Below, in pieces: positions 1-6,561 of a stretch of 13,181 bases of DNA. Position 1 is the stretch's first letter; every line of letters starts with the position of its first letter. The notes below the pieces were generated by a model. The model saw only the letters and a program-made list of their open reading frames with translations. It was not told the origin of the DNA and made no database searches. The stretch is from Clostridium sp. CAG:302 (lineage in GTDB: Bacteria > Bacillota_I > Bacilli_A > RF39 > UBA660), in assembly GCA_000431795.1 (NCBI GenBank), contig FR887363.1, positions 1 to 13,181 of the forward strand. Reading direction: 5' to 3'. A program made the translations under genes and the position numbers.

Positions 1-543
1 AAAGATATGATTATTAGATTCTTTTGTATTTAACTTATTAAAAGATTCTTGTAATAATTTAACATTATTATCAAGTTCTATTATCTTTGTTTCAGTATTT
101 GATATTCTTTTGTCATATTCTAATACCAATTTATTAGTAGTTCTTTGTTCTATTAAATTGGTGTTTATATATCTTCTCATAGTAATAAAAGTATCTACTA
201 TTCTAAGACTCATTTTTATTGCAACATCACTTTTTAAAATACCAGCAAGCATAACAATACCATATTCTGTAAATACATATGGTAAATATCTTCTTCCACC
301 ATGACTATTGTTATTACTTGAGGTGAAAAAATTGCACCTCAAGAATTCATATTCTTGTTCAGTTAATCTAAAGCAATAATTTTCAGGAAACCTTTCAATG
401 TTATTCTTTATATTTCTATTTAATTCTTTAGTTTGATAATCAAAAAGAAATGCCACATCAGAATCTAACATTACCTTTTTGCCTCTTATTTCATATATCA
501 TATTTTCTATCTTTATATTATTACTTATAATTATCTTATTCAT
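1..543 (-). CDS. ORF6N-domain protein (phage antirepressor type), 3' end outside window
   Basis: The frame is open from an ATG at 543 down to base 1, giving 181 residues with no stop, so the C-terminus lies beyond the window. Residues about 15-125 match the ORF6N domain as I know it: KVMLDSDVAFLF (23-34), then NIERFPENYCFRLTEQE (48-64), then GGRRYLPYVFTEYGIVML (82-99), then a helical segment ending in FITMRRY. Residues about 130-175 are polar and helical and could be a coiled coil. ORF6N and KilA-N/Bro-N proteins are typical of phages and phage-derived islands, where they act as antirepressors or DNA-binding regulators. A ribosome binding site AGAAAGGA lies 7-8 bases before the ATG. The gene has its own promoter (607-635) with an operator-like repeat over it. 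It lies just downstream of the Nudix gene but is unlikely to share its function. What it regulates cannot be seen here. Confidence 0.85.
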   Translation of the reverse strand, partial: MNKIIISNNIKIENMIYEIRGKKVMLDSDVAFLFDYQTKELNRNIKNNIERFPENYCFRLTEQEYEFLRCNFFTSSNNNSHGGRRYLPYVFTEYGIVMLAGILKSDVAIKMSLRIVDTFITMRRYINTNLIEQRTTNKLVLEYDKRISNTETKIIELDNNVKLLQESFNKLNTKESNNHIF

Positions 544-570
544 TACATCATCCTTTCTGTATTTTCTAAT

Positions 571-588
571 AAAAGATATATCTCTTTT
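571..588. repeat. Short imperfect palindrome in the ORF6N gene leader
   Basis: The sequence AAAAGATATATCTCTTTT contains the perfect palindrome GATATATC (575-582) and outer 6-base arms AAAAGA/TCTTTT. It sits in the predicted untranslated leader between the promoter and the ribosome binding site of the ORF6N gene. It could be a second operator site or a weak RNA hairpin. AT richness makes chance occurrence plausible. Confidence 0.3.
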
Positions 589-613
589 ATCATTGTCTTA
601 TCGTTTATGATAA
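587..613. promoter_or_regulatory. Operator-like inverted repeat over the -10 box
   Basis: TTATCAT (587-593) and ATGATAA (607-613) are perfect 7-base inverted arms separated by 13 bases. The right arm contains the whole predicted -10 hexamer of the ORF6N promoter, and the repeat spans the expected transcription start near base 600. A dimeric repressor bound here would block initiation. Autoregulation is likely for such a gene but is inferred. Confidence 0.5.
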
Positions 614-635
614 TATAAATACATGATGGTGTCAA
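607..635 (-). promoter_or_regulatory. Sigma-A promoter of the ORF6N gene
   Basis: On the minus strand a perfect -35 TTGACA (630-635) is followed after exactly 17 bases by TATCAT (607-612) as -10. This predicts a start near base 600 and a leader of about 55 bases. It lies only 16 bases after the Nudix stop codon, so read-through from the upstream operon is also possible. No terminator is visible between the two genes. Confidence 0.75.
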
Positions 636-650
636 TATAAAAATATATAT

Positions 651-1139
651 TTATTTGATAATTTTTTTACATAAATATTTAAACATTAACCCATGTGATT
701 TAGTTATCTTTTCTTTTTTTATTAAATCATCTATTTCTTCTTTAGTCATATAAGAAACAGAACTTACTTCTTCTTTTTGAAGTTTAACACTATCTATATC
801 AATATCTTTTTCCAAATAATAAATATCTCCAAATGGTACTCCAAATAATATACTTCCAATATATTTAATATCATCATTTGCTATATCTATTCCAAGTTCT
901 TCTTTTACTTCTCTAATTATTGATGTTTTAGAGTCTTCATTATATAATACATGACCTCCAGTTGTACTATATAAGCCACTCTTTTCTAAAGAAGTTTTTT
1001 GTATTAAATATTTATTATCCTTATTTTTAATAAATATAACTGCTACTAAAATATGTTCATCATTAGATAGTTTATCTCCTCTAACTATCTTTTTATCTAA
1101 TTTATTTTTATTATTATCATATACATTTAAGTATTCCAT
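651..1139 (-). CDS. Nudix hydrolase
   Basis: This is a Nudix-superfamily hydrolase, which cleaves a nucleoside diphosphate linked to another moiety. A complete Nudix box with the pattern G-x5-E-x7-R-E-U-x-E-E-x-G-U is present; with the start chosen here it spans residues 62-84, including REVKEELGI with the metal-binding glutamates. The protein is about 162 residues, normal for a single-domain Nudix enzyme. I chose the ATG at 1139 because GGAGGTGA lies directly before it; an upstream in-frame ATG at 1151 overlaps that ribosome binding site and the previous gene. The start is two bases after the stop of the pyrophosphatase-like gene, so it is the last gene of the operon that begins with the ABC ATPase. 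The substrate cannot be told from the sequence; the N-terminal region (YDNNKNKL...VRGDKLS) loosely recalls the isopentenyl-diphosphate isomerase/YfcD-like branch. Confidence 0.88.
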   Translation of the reverse strand: MEYLNVYDNNKNKLDKKIVRGDKLSNDEHILVAVIFIKNKDNKYLIQKTSLEKSGLYSTTGGHVLYNEDSKTSIIREVKEELGIDIANDDIKYIGSILFGVPFGDIYYLEKDIDIDSVKLQKEEVSSVSYMTKEEIDDLIKKEKITKSHGLMFKYLCKKIIK

Positions 1140-1141
1140 AT

Positions 1142-1477
1142 TCACCTCCATATAACCGATTTAAAAAATCTTTCTTGAAACTCTGTAAGAGCCATTATCT
1201 GATCATCAGTATAATTTACTCCATCTGGTACTACTACTAACTTATCATCATTATCATTAGTTCTATGTATAATAGCTATTACTCTTCCATGATACTCTTT
1301 TACCGGATCAAATACTCCAAGTAAATAAGCATCTAATTCTTCTCCATCATCACTAATAGTATTAGGAACATAACCATAATTTAAAAGATAAATAAAGTTA
1401 TGTTTAGGATGTCTTGTCCCAAGTGGTCTATCTATTTTAATAGTTATTTTCTTACCAAGATAATCTTTAATTTTCAT
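1142..1477 (-). CDS. Short inorganic pyrophosphatase-like protein (family I fold)
   Basis: The 111-residue protein resembles the core of soluble family I inorganic pyrophosphatase: IKIDRPLGTRHP (13-24), LNYGYVPNT (32-40), DDGEELDAYLLG (43-54) and KLVVVPDG (79-86). The full-length bacterial enzyme is about 170-180 residues, so this is the short form found in several Firmicutes. The classic metal-binding signature D-x-D-[PE]-x-D reads DGEELD here, with Glu in place of the second Asp, and the Asp-rich loop before KLVVVP (NDNDD) is shortened. It may be a pyrophosphatase or a relative acting on another phosphoanhydride. The ATG at 1477 has AGAGGA just upstream and overlaps the end of the GreA-like gene by 11 bases, which implies translational coupling. 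Confidence 0.75.
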   Translation of the reverse strand: MKIKDYLGKKITIKIDRPLGTRHPKHNFIYLLNYGYVPNTISDDGEELDAYLLGVFDPVKEYHGRVIAIIHRTNDNDDKLVVVPDGVNYTDDQIMALTEFQERFFKSVIWR

Positions 1478-1967
1478 ATATCCTCTTAATTATTTTAATA
1501 CCTATCTTCTTATCATTAACATAATAACAGATATCATTGTCATTAATACTTTTTAAATATATACTTCTTCCTATCGGACTATTTAAAGATACCTCTTTAA
1601 TTTTAGCATTATTATCTATCATATATTTACCAGTTAATTTAATAGTATATTCTTCGATATCATCTATATCATATATAACTTTTATTTTAAGAATATCTCC
1701 TATATCTATTATATCATCAGAAGTACTTTTTTTATCTACTATTTTTAAATATTTTTCATCCTCTAACATTTTATTTATTCTTGAAGCAATCTTTCTACTT
1801 TCTCTCATTGTATCTTCAAAAGCAAAATTATCATGCCATCCATCTCCTACTGCATCAACATAGGATTCACTTCCTATACTGGCAATAGATAAACTTATAT
1901 CTTTTAATCTATTTAATTCTTCATAATACTGATTAAATCCATCAGTATCTACTAATATATCTTTCAT
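1467..1967 (-). CDS. GreA/GreB-family transcription elongation factor-like protein
   Basis: The 166-residue protein has the two-part layout of Gre factors. Residues about 5-80 are helical, like the GreA coiled coil, with AVGDGWHDNFAFED (39-52) in the position of the tip motif GDLSENAEY; acidic residues remain at the tip (D42, D46). Residues about 88-165 match the FKBP-like C-terminal domain, with IDIGDILKIK, LNSPIGRSIYL and a final IGIKIIKRI strand. Gre factors stimulate RNA cleavage in backtracked RNA polymerase. The tip differs from canonical GreA, so it may be a paralogue with altered activity. An ATG at 1967 follows AGGAGG by five bases and is preferred over the in-frame GTG at 1973, which overlaps that site. 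It starts 9 bases after the second permease gene in the same operon. Confidence 0.72.
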   Translation of the reverse strand: MKDILVDTDGFNQYYEELNRLKDISLSIASIGSESYVDAVGDGWHDNFAFEDTMRESRKIASRINKMLEDEKYLKIVDKKSTSDDIIDIGDILKIKVIYDIDDIEEYTIKLTGKYMIDNNAKIKEVSLNSPIGRSIYLKSINDNDICYYVNDKKIGIKIIKRIYEN

Positions 1968-1976
1968 AAACACCTC

Positions 1977-2756
1977 CTATGAACCTGTACTACTATAATG
2001 TTTTAAACCTATTTTAAAAGATAGAAAACATGGTATTAAATATACTACTATTAATAATGGTGATAATAAATATAATGTATTATTAGATTTTCCTAATAGA
2101 TAAAGTAAAGGATAATAATTAACTGAAGCATATGGAATAATAAAAGTAAATATAAATATAAACCCTTTTCTAAATATTCCTATTGGATACTGAGCCATTT
2201 GTTTACCACCATCAGTTAATAAGTTTCTTACTTCTAATCCATGAATAGTAATAAAACAGTATGAAGCCATTAATAAGAATATTCCAAAGAATAATATTAT
2301 TGAAGATAGAAACATTGCTATTATTAATAATATATTTATAATATTCCATTCTATATTTAAATGGCTTATAGCAATAAAGAATATTATTAACGATTGAATA
2401 ATTCTAGCTACTTTTACAAAATCCATTTCACTACATATTACTTGATATAATACTCCTCTAGGTCTTACTAGTAGTCTATCTAAAGAGCCATCAATAATAA
2501 ATTTATCAAATTTATCTACGCCTCTAAAGAATGTTTCATTAAAAGCAAAGCCAAAATGAATAATAGAAAAACATAATAGTACTTCATATAAAGTAAATCC
2601 CTTAATATTATCAAATCTTTGAAATAAAGCTACTGTCATAAAATAATAAGTAAAAAATACTCCTATCTGACTAATAAAAGTCAAGATAAATGATAGACGA
2701 TATTCTAACTGTGATTTTAATTTAAGTTTCATTGATTCTATATATAACTTAACCAC
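1977..2756 (-). CDS. ABC-2 family transporter permease (DUF990/PF06182-like), second subunit
   Basis: This 259-residue integral membrane protein has about six hydrophobic segments (roughly residues 22-42, 58-75, 113-130, 137-165, 193-214 and 226-247). Its N-terminal pattern QLEYR followed by a long membrane segment matches the preceding permease (NLQYR), so the two are paralogues likely to form a heterodimer. Conserved-looking stretches are FIIDGSLDRLLVRPRG (86-101) and the loop LEVRNLLTDGG. Such permease pairs work with a NodI/CcmA-like ATPase, usually as exporters; the substrate is unknown. The start is a GTG at 2756 overlapping the preceding gene by 8 bases. It keeps the same spacing to the QYR/EYR motif as the sister permease, so I prefer it to the ATG at 2732, although the ribosome binding site is not clear and coupling is likely. 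Confidence 0.82.
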   Translation of the reverse strand: MVKLYIESMKLKLKSQLEYRLSFILTFISQIGVFFTYYFMTVALFQRFDNIKGFTLYEVLLCFSIIHFGFAFNETFFRGVDKFDKFIIDGSLDRLLVRPRGVLYQVICSEMDFVKVARIIQSLIIFFIAISHLNIEWNIINILLIIAMFLSSIILFFGIFLLMASYCFITIHGLEVRNLLTDGGKQMAQYPIGIFRKGFIFIFTFIIPYASVNYYPLLYLLGKSNNTLYLLSPLLIVVYLIPCFLSFKIGLKHYSSTGS

Positions 2757-3549
2757 CTTGTATCACAGCCTTTCTAAGTGATACCCTTGATATTAAGTAT
2801 CCTAATGATATTGTAATAATTATCCAAATAATAGAACCAATAATAAGAATATATCCTTCTTCTAATGGTATGCTATTAGAATATATTCTAAAAGGAAAGT
2901 CACCAATAAATCTAAAAGGAAGAAATTCCGCTATATGTTTTAACCATGTTGGAAAAAATGGTATCGGAACCGTTCCACCCATAAATATATCTGCAATTAC
3001 ACTATAAGTAGTCATAGCCCCCTTTTCATCTAAAGTAAACATTGTTAAAATATGCATAAATAAATTTAAAGCTGTAACTAAGAATAATCCTAATACTAAT
3101 GCTACTATAAATATTATAAAATTATTTATCGAATAAGGACCAGATAAATGAAATGGTTCTGGTAATGATATAGCAAGAATTATTAAAGGAACAAATCTAA
3201 GTAAAACTGCTACTAACCTTTTAGCTAGCATCTTAACATACCATTTAAAATAAAAATCTTGAGGTCTTATTAATTCATAGGCTAAATTACCATTCTTAAT
3301 CATACTAAGTAATTCACTTTCTCTATCAAAAGGATATACCAAAGCAAAGAATGCTTGATGAAGCCATAGATAATTAACAAGTTCTTGCCAGTTCATTGGT
3401 ACATTACCACCACTTTCGTAGAAGGCTAAATATATCATAATAAATATTAAAGCAAAAAATACTTGTGTGCATATACCTGCTATTGCTTCCATTCGATATT
3501 GAAGATTAGTTATAAATCTTAATCTAAAATAACTTAAATATGATTTCAT
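2749..3549 (-). CDS. ABC-2 family transporter permease (DUF990/PF06182-like), first subunit
   Basis: This 266-residue membrane protein has about six hydrophobic segments. NLQYRMEAIAG (15-25) opens the first segment. The cytoplasmic-looking stretch MIKNGNLAYELIRPQDFYFKW (83-103, written without its neighbours) parallels the GSLDRLLVRPRG region of the second permease. After AMTTYSVIADIFMGGTVPIP come the last membrane segments and a basic tail. The ATG at 3549 overlaps the ATPase stop in an ATGA arrangement, with GAGG upstream. Together with the ATPase and the second permease it should make a complete ABC exporter in the cytoplasmic membrane. The direction and substrate are inferred from family type and are not shown by the sequence. 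Confidence 0.83.
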   Translation of the reverse strand: MKSYLSYFRLRFITNLQYRMEAIAGICTQVFFALIFIMIYLAFYESGGNVPMNWQELVNYLWLHQAFFALVYPFDRESELLSMIKNGNLAYELIRPQDFYFKWYVKMLAKRLVAVLLRFVPLIILAISLPEPFHLSGPYSINNFIIFIVALVLGLFLVTALNLFMHILTMFTLDEKGAMTTYSVIADIFMGGTVPIPFFPTWLKHIAEFLPFRFIGDFPFRIYSNSIPLEEGYILIIGSIIWIIITISLGYLISRVSLRKAVIQGG

Positions 3550-4529
3550 AATTCATAGTCCTCATATAATTTAAGTATTACATCATCAATACTTTCATTA
3601 TCTATTTCAATATCTTCAATATTATATTTAGTAGTAAGTTTACTTAAGAAATTAGATATACTTATTATATTAGAATCAATTATAAAATTATAATAATCTT
3701 CTTTTTTACACTTCTTTATAATTCCTTTTACTTTGATATTATCTATTTTATCTTTAGTAAATATCTTAATATTTTTATAACTACCATATTTAACTTTTAA
3801 TGTTTTAATATTTCCATCATATAGTATCTCTCCATTACCAATTAAGATAATTCTCTTAGCCAATGCTTCAATATCATTCATATCATGAGTAGTAAGAATT
3901 ACTGTTACTTTGTTTTCTTTATTTATCTTTTTAATAAAGTCTCTTACTATCTTCTTAGATATAGCATCTAATCCTATTGTAGGTTCATCTAAGAATAATA
4001 TTTCTGGCTTATGTAGTAGAGATGATGCTATTTCACACCTCATTCTCTCTCCTAAAGAAAGCGTTCTAACCGGTTTTTTTATTATTTCTTCAATACCTAA
4101 AAGTTCTACTAGATATTTCTTTGTCTTTTGATATTCATTATTATCTATTTTATAGATATCTCTTAACAAGTCAAAAGTGTCTTCCGCCGGAATATCAAAA
4201 GCAAGTTGACTTCTTTGACCAAAGACTACTCCTATCTTAGACACATATTTTTTTCGATCTTTAATAGGATCTAAATTGTTTATTTTAATGCTTCCACTAG
4301 TAGGAAGAAGTATTCCTGAAAGCATCTTAATCGTGGTACTCTTTCCAGCACCATTTGGACCAATATAACCTACTATCTCTCCTTTCTTTATTTCAAAAGA
4401 TACATTTTTTACTGCATTTACATATTTATATTCTCTTTTGAAAAATGATTTTAAAGCAGCCTTTAGTCCACTATTTCTTTTGGCTACTTTAAAAGTTTTT
4501 GTTATGTTATCAACTTTGATGAATGACAT
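3546..4529 (-). CDS. ABC transporter ATP-binding protein (ABC-2/NodI-type exporter)
   Basis: The 327-residue protein carries all ABC nucleotide-binding motifs: Walker A GPNGAGKST (57-65), Q-loop in VFGQRSQL (Q105), signature LSLGERMRCEIA (157-168), Walker B ILFLDEP (177-183) and the H-loop TTHDM (H215). About 80 further residues follow the core domain (from about residue 245), the kind of C-terminal extension seen in COG4586-type ATPases paired with DUF990 permeases. I chose the ATG at 4529 because the fold begins right after it. The frame remains open to a TTG at 4598, but that part lies in a structured leader and has no ribosome binding site. The nearest site, AGAAAGGA, is unusually far (about 12 bases) from the ATG, which may mean lowered or regulated initiation. 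The gene heads a six-gene run with a strong promoter upstream. Confidence 0.92.
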   Translation of the reverse strand: MSFIKVDNITKTFKVAKRNSGLKAALKSFFKREYKYVNAVKNVSFEIKKGEIVGYIGPNGAGKSTTIKMLSGILLPTSGSIKINNLDPIKDRKKYVSKIGVVFGQRSQLAFDIPAEDTFDLLRDIYKIDNNEYQKTKKYLVELLGIEEIIKKPVRTLSLGERMRCEIASSLLHKPEILFLDEPTIGLDAISKKIVRDFIKKINKENKVTVILTTHDMNDIEALAKRIILIGNGEILYDGNIKTLKVKYGSYKNIKIFTKDKIDNIKVKGIIKKCKKEDYYNFIIDSNIISISNFLSKLTTKYNIEDIEIDNESIDDVILKLYEDYEL

Positions 4530-4549
4530 TTTAATATCACATCCTTTCT

Positions 4550-4629
4550 GACAACGCAAAAAAGCCACATATTTTAAATATGTAGTTTCATCATGCAATT
4601 AAATATATGGTTTTTTCTTCGCAAATGTC
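4550..4629 (-). promoter_or_regulatory. Structured 5' leader with alternative hairpins
   Basis: The predicted transcript begins near 4629 and contains a long imperfect hairpin. The arm at 4603-4616 (AAAAAACCATATAT in RNA sense) pairs with the arm at 4558-4572 (ATATGTGGCTTTTTT), with one bulged C, and outer GACA/TGTC ends pair as well. An alternative small hairpin, ACATATTTAAAATATGT (4567-4583), is followed by GGCTTTTTT and looks like a weak terminator. The two are mutually exclusive because the U-run is paired in the long form. This is an attenuator-like layout. No known riboswitch class is recognised, and the stems are AU-rich, so the assignment is tentative. Confidence 0.4.
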
Positions 4630-4635
4630 ATAATA

Positions 4636-4664
4636 AATATATTATATTAAAATTCTTTTGTCAA
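4636..4664 (-). promoter_or_regulatory. Sigma-A promoter of the ABC transporter operon
   Basis: A perfect -35 TTGACA (4659-4664) is followed after 17 bases by TATATT (4636-4641). It begins about 10 bases after the peptidase stop codon. No terminator for the peptidase transcript is seen, so some read-through into this operon is possible. Confidence 0.75.
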
Positions 4665-4674
4665 TAGTTTTATA

Positions 4675-5466
4675 TTAATTTTTACTTAATAGTTTTTCTA
4701 ATGACTTAAACTCAGTAGATTCTTCTAATTTTTCTTCATAATATTTACCATCTTGGTAGAAGCCTCTCAAAACATATGCTTCTTTAATATTATGAGCCTT
4801 TACTTCACTAGTAATTATTCTATATTCATTATCTACTATCTCAATACAAGAACAATTACTTAACATTATACCTACTTTATCTTTATTTTTTAATTCTTCT
4901 TTAGTAGATTCATATCTTCCATTTTCATCAGTATGAGGAGTAATGTAAGCATCAATAAAATTTAGACAATCTACACTACTAAAAGTTACATCATTATCAC
5001 TAGTTGCCGAGTCTGAATTACAAGAATTAAACCAACACACTGCTCCAGCAGATACTCCACATAATACTTTACCATCAGTATATGCATCAAGTAATACTTT
5101 ATCAAATCCTGTTTTCTTCCATAAATTAATCATCTCTAAAGTATCACCGCCACCTTCATAAATAATATCAGCCCATGCTATTTTTTCATTTACTACTTCC
5201 ATATCATCTAATTCAGTACTTTTTAAATTTCTGCAACTACAACCAAACATATCTCCATATATTTTTTTCATCGTCTCAAAGTAACCATCTTCGATAGCAT
5301 TATTAAATGGTTGTGCATGAACCATAAATAAATAATTAGGTTTTTCTTTACCTGTTAATCTTATTATTTCCTTATCCATAGGTTCAGTTTCATATTCACG
5401 ATATTTACCATTACCTAAATATCTTCCATTTTCTCCTCCACCTATAGCCACTATTTTTTTAGTCAT
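4675..5466 (-). CDS. Peptidase S51 family protein (peptidase E/cyanophycinase-like)
   Basis: This is a 263-residue cytoplasmic protein with the class I glutamine-amidotransferase-like fold used by S51 serine peptidases. Visible landmarks are KKIVAIGGGENG (3-14), YEGGGDT (103-109) and the nucleophile elbow GVSAGAVCWF (137-146), where S139 is the expected catalytic serine. The motif ITPHTDENGR (175-184) supplies the candidate catalytic His178. Peptidase E cleaves Asp-X dipeptides and relatives cleave other small peptides; the exact specificity cannot be read here. The length is a little above that of E. coli peptidase E and typical of Firmicutes paralogues. AAAGGAGG sits six bases before the ATG at 5466. 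It follows rdgB and a possible tiny ORF at close spacing, so it is probably the last gene of the rdgB operon. Confidence 0.87.
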   Translation of the reverse strand: MTKKIVAIGGGENGRYLGNGKYREYETEPMDKEIIRLTGKEKPNYLFMVHAQPFNNAIEDGYFETMKKIYGDMFGCSCRNLKSTELDDMEVVNEKIAWADIIYEGGGDTLEMINLWKKTGFDKVLLDAYTDGKVLCGVSAGAVCWFNSCNSDSATSDNDVTFSSVDCLNFIDAYITPHTDENGRYESTKEELKNKDKVGIMLSNCSCIEIVDNEYRIITSEVKAHNIKEAYVLRGFYQDGKYYEEKLEESTEFKSLEKLLSKN

Positions 5467-5483
5467 AATATCCTCCTTTATTA

Positions 5484-5564
5484 CTACTTTATATTATATT
5501 TACAATCATCAATCTTTAACTTTTCTTTTTCTTCTAATGTAACTATTTCTAAATTGATATTCAT
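5484..5564 (-). CDS. Possible 26-residue small ORF between rdgB and the peptidase gene
   Basis: An ATG at 5562-5564 overlaps the rdgB stop codon in an ATGA arrangement, with GGAG eight bases upstream inside the end of rdgB. The frame runs 26 codons, starting MNINLEIVTLEEKEKLK, and ends in TAG at 5484. It fills most of the 94-base gap, and the peptidase ribosome binding site begins about 10 bases later. I recognise no family. It could be a translated coupling ORF, the stub of a decayed gene, or chance. Confidence 0.3.
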   Translation of the reverse strand: MNINLEIVTLEEKEKLKIDDCKYNIK

Positions 5565-6163
5565 ATCATCTTCTCCAACAAGTATTTATTTGTCATATCT
5601 AATGCTTCTCTTCTTGGACTAAGCTTTAATTTTTCTTCAGTAGATATTTCTGCAAGTGTTTTATCATTTGAAAGTTCGAATATTTCATCAAAACCAAAAC
5701 CATTTGTACCTCTTGTTTCGTTACTCACAATTCCTGATAAGACATACTCAAATGTTTCTTCAATATTTTTACTTTTTAAGGCAATTACTGTTGTATAGCT
5801 ACATGTTCTTTTGTCTTTAGGCGCTTTACCAACTTTTTTTAGTAATTCTAAATTTTTAGTATGATCATCAGCATCTAACCATCTTGCAGTATGTACACCG
5901 GGAAAACCATCTAATATATCTATTGATATTCCTGAATCATCAGCAATACATATATATTCTTCACCTACTTGTTCATATAAATCTCTTACTTTCTCTAATG
6001 CATTATCTTTATATGTATCTTTGTTTTCATTAACAATTATTTTTTTATTTAGTTTTTCTTCCATATCTTTTATAGATAATACTTCATAGTCCTTAAATAT
6101 TTCTTTTATTTCTCTTATTTTACCTTTATTGCTACTTGCAACTACTATTGTTTCTTTTTTCAT
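5561..6163 (-). CDS. rdgB: XTP/dITP diphosphatase (RdgB/Ham1 family)
   Basis: The enzyme hydrolyses non-canonical purine triphosphates (dITP, XTP, ITP) to monophosphates and pyrophosphate, keeping the nucleotide pool clean. Hallmarks in order are ASSNKGKIREI (9-19, substrate and phosphate contact), ADDSGI (74-79, metal and general base region), GFPGVHTARW (86-95), GTNGFGFDEIF (152-162) and SPRREAL (182-188) in the place of the usual S-x-R-x-x-A-L. The length of 200 residues matches the family. The ATG at 6163 has GGAGAAA upstream at normal spacing. A promoter lies just before it, and the gene likely forms an operon with the small ORF and the peptidase. Confidence 0.95.
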   Translation of the reverse strand: MKKETIVVASSNKGKIREIKEIFKDYEVLSIKDMEEKLNKKIIVNENKDTYKDNALEKVRDLYEQVGEEYICIADDSGISIDILDGFPGVHTARWLDADDHTKNLELLKKVGKAPKDKRTCSYTTVIALKSKNIEETFEYVLSGIVSNETRGTNGFGFDEIFELSNDKTLAEISTEEKLKLSPRREALDMTNKYLLEKMI

Positions 6164-6196
6164 TCTATTTTCTCCAATTAATTATTAATTACCTAT

Positions 6197-6225
6197 ACTA
6201 TAACCTATTTTTTTATTACTTGCAA
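6197..6225 (-). promoter_or_regulatory. Probable promoter of rdgB
   Basis: On the minus strand TTGCAA (6220-6225) and TATAGT (6197-6202) are separated by 17 bases. The -35 matches consensus at four of six positions and the -10 at five. It lies between the rpmF terminator and the rdgB start, where a promoter is expected. Confidence 0.55.
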
Positions 6226-6235
6226 GTAAAATATT

Positions 6236-6266
6236 AAAAAAAATAAGTACTATAAAAGTACTCATT
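6236..6266 (-). terminator. Intrinsic terminator after rpmF
   Basis: In transcript sense, AATGAGTACT and AGTACTTATT form a 10-base-pair stem with one G-U pair and a 5-base loop. The stem runs straight into a U-run (A6236-A6243 on the plus strand). It begins three bases after the rpmF stop codon, so it ends the yceD-rpmF transcript. Confidence 0.8.
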
Positions 6267-6268
6267 TA

Positions 6269-6556
6269 TTATTCTTCAGTCTTTTTTGAAGATTTAGCTT
6301 TTTTAGGAGCTTTCTTTTCTTCAGCTACTTTAGTTTCAGTTTTCTTTGTAGTCTTTTTAACTTCTGGTTTTACTTCTTTAACTTCTTCTTTAGAAGTGCT
6401 TACTCCTTTATAAAAACCACATTTTGGACATGCTCTGTGAGGTCTAATTTTAGCACCACAGTTAGTACATTCTACTAATCCATTAGCGGTAACTTTATAA
6501 TGAGTTCTTCTCATATCTCTTCTTGTCTTACTTACTTTTCTAAATGGAACTGCCAT
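6269..6556 (-). CDS. rpmF: 50S ribosomal protein L32 with long charged C-terminal tail
   Basis: Residues 1-52 are a typical zinc-binding L32: MAVPFRKVSKTRRDMRR at the start, then the ribbon with C30-x2-C33 and C43-x2-C46, ending CPKCGFYKG. The normal length of the protein is about 57-60 residues; here another ~40 residues follow, almost entirely Lys, Glu, Thr, Ala and Val (KKTTKKTETKVAEEKKAPKK and similar). The tail should be disordered and mixed-charge. AAGGAG lies before the ATG at 6556 and overlaps the end of yceD. The yceD-rpmF pairing is conserved widely in bacteria and supports both assignments. All four cysteines are kept, so this is the zinc-containing form. Confidence 0.96.
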   Translation of the reverse strand: MAVPFRKVSKTRRDMRRTHYKVTANGLVECTNCGAKIRPHRACPKCGFYKGVSTSKEEVKEVKPEVKKTTKKTETKVAEEKKAPKKAKSSKKTEE

Positions 6557-6561
6557 CTATC

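Noticed and set aside
110..304. Open frame on the plus strand at the left edge
   Set aside because: It lies opposite the ORF6N gene, whose protein matches a known domain along its whole length.
1537..1863. 108-codon open frame on the plus strand
   Set aside because: It is antisense to the GreA-like gene. It is hydrophobic low-complexity sequence with no ribosome binding site, as expected from a reversed AT-rich gene.
3910..4131. 73-codon open frame on the plus strand
   Set aside because: It is opposite the ABC ATPase core motifs and is a mirror effect of that gene.
4530..4598. N-terminal extension of the ABC ATPase to a TTG start
   Set aside because: The extra 23 codons fall on a palindromic leader, have no ribosome binding site and precede the normal domain start.
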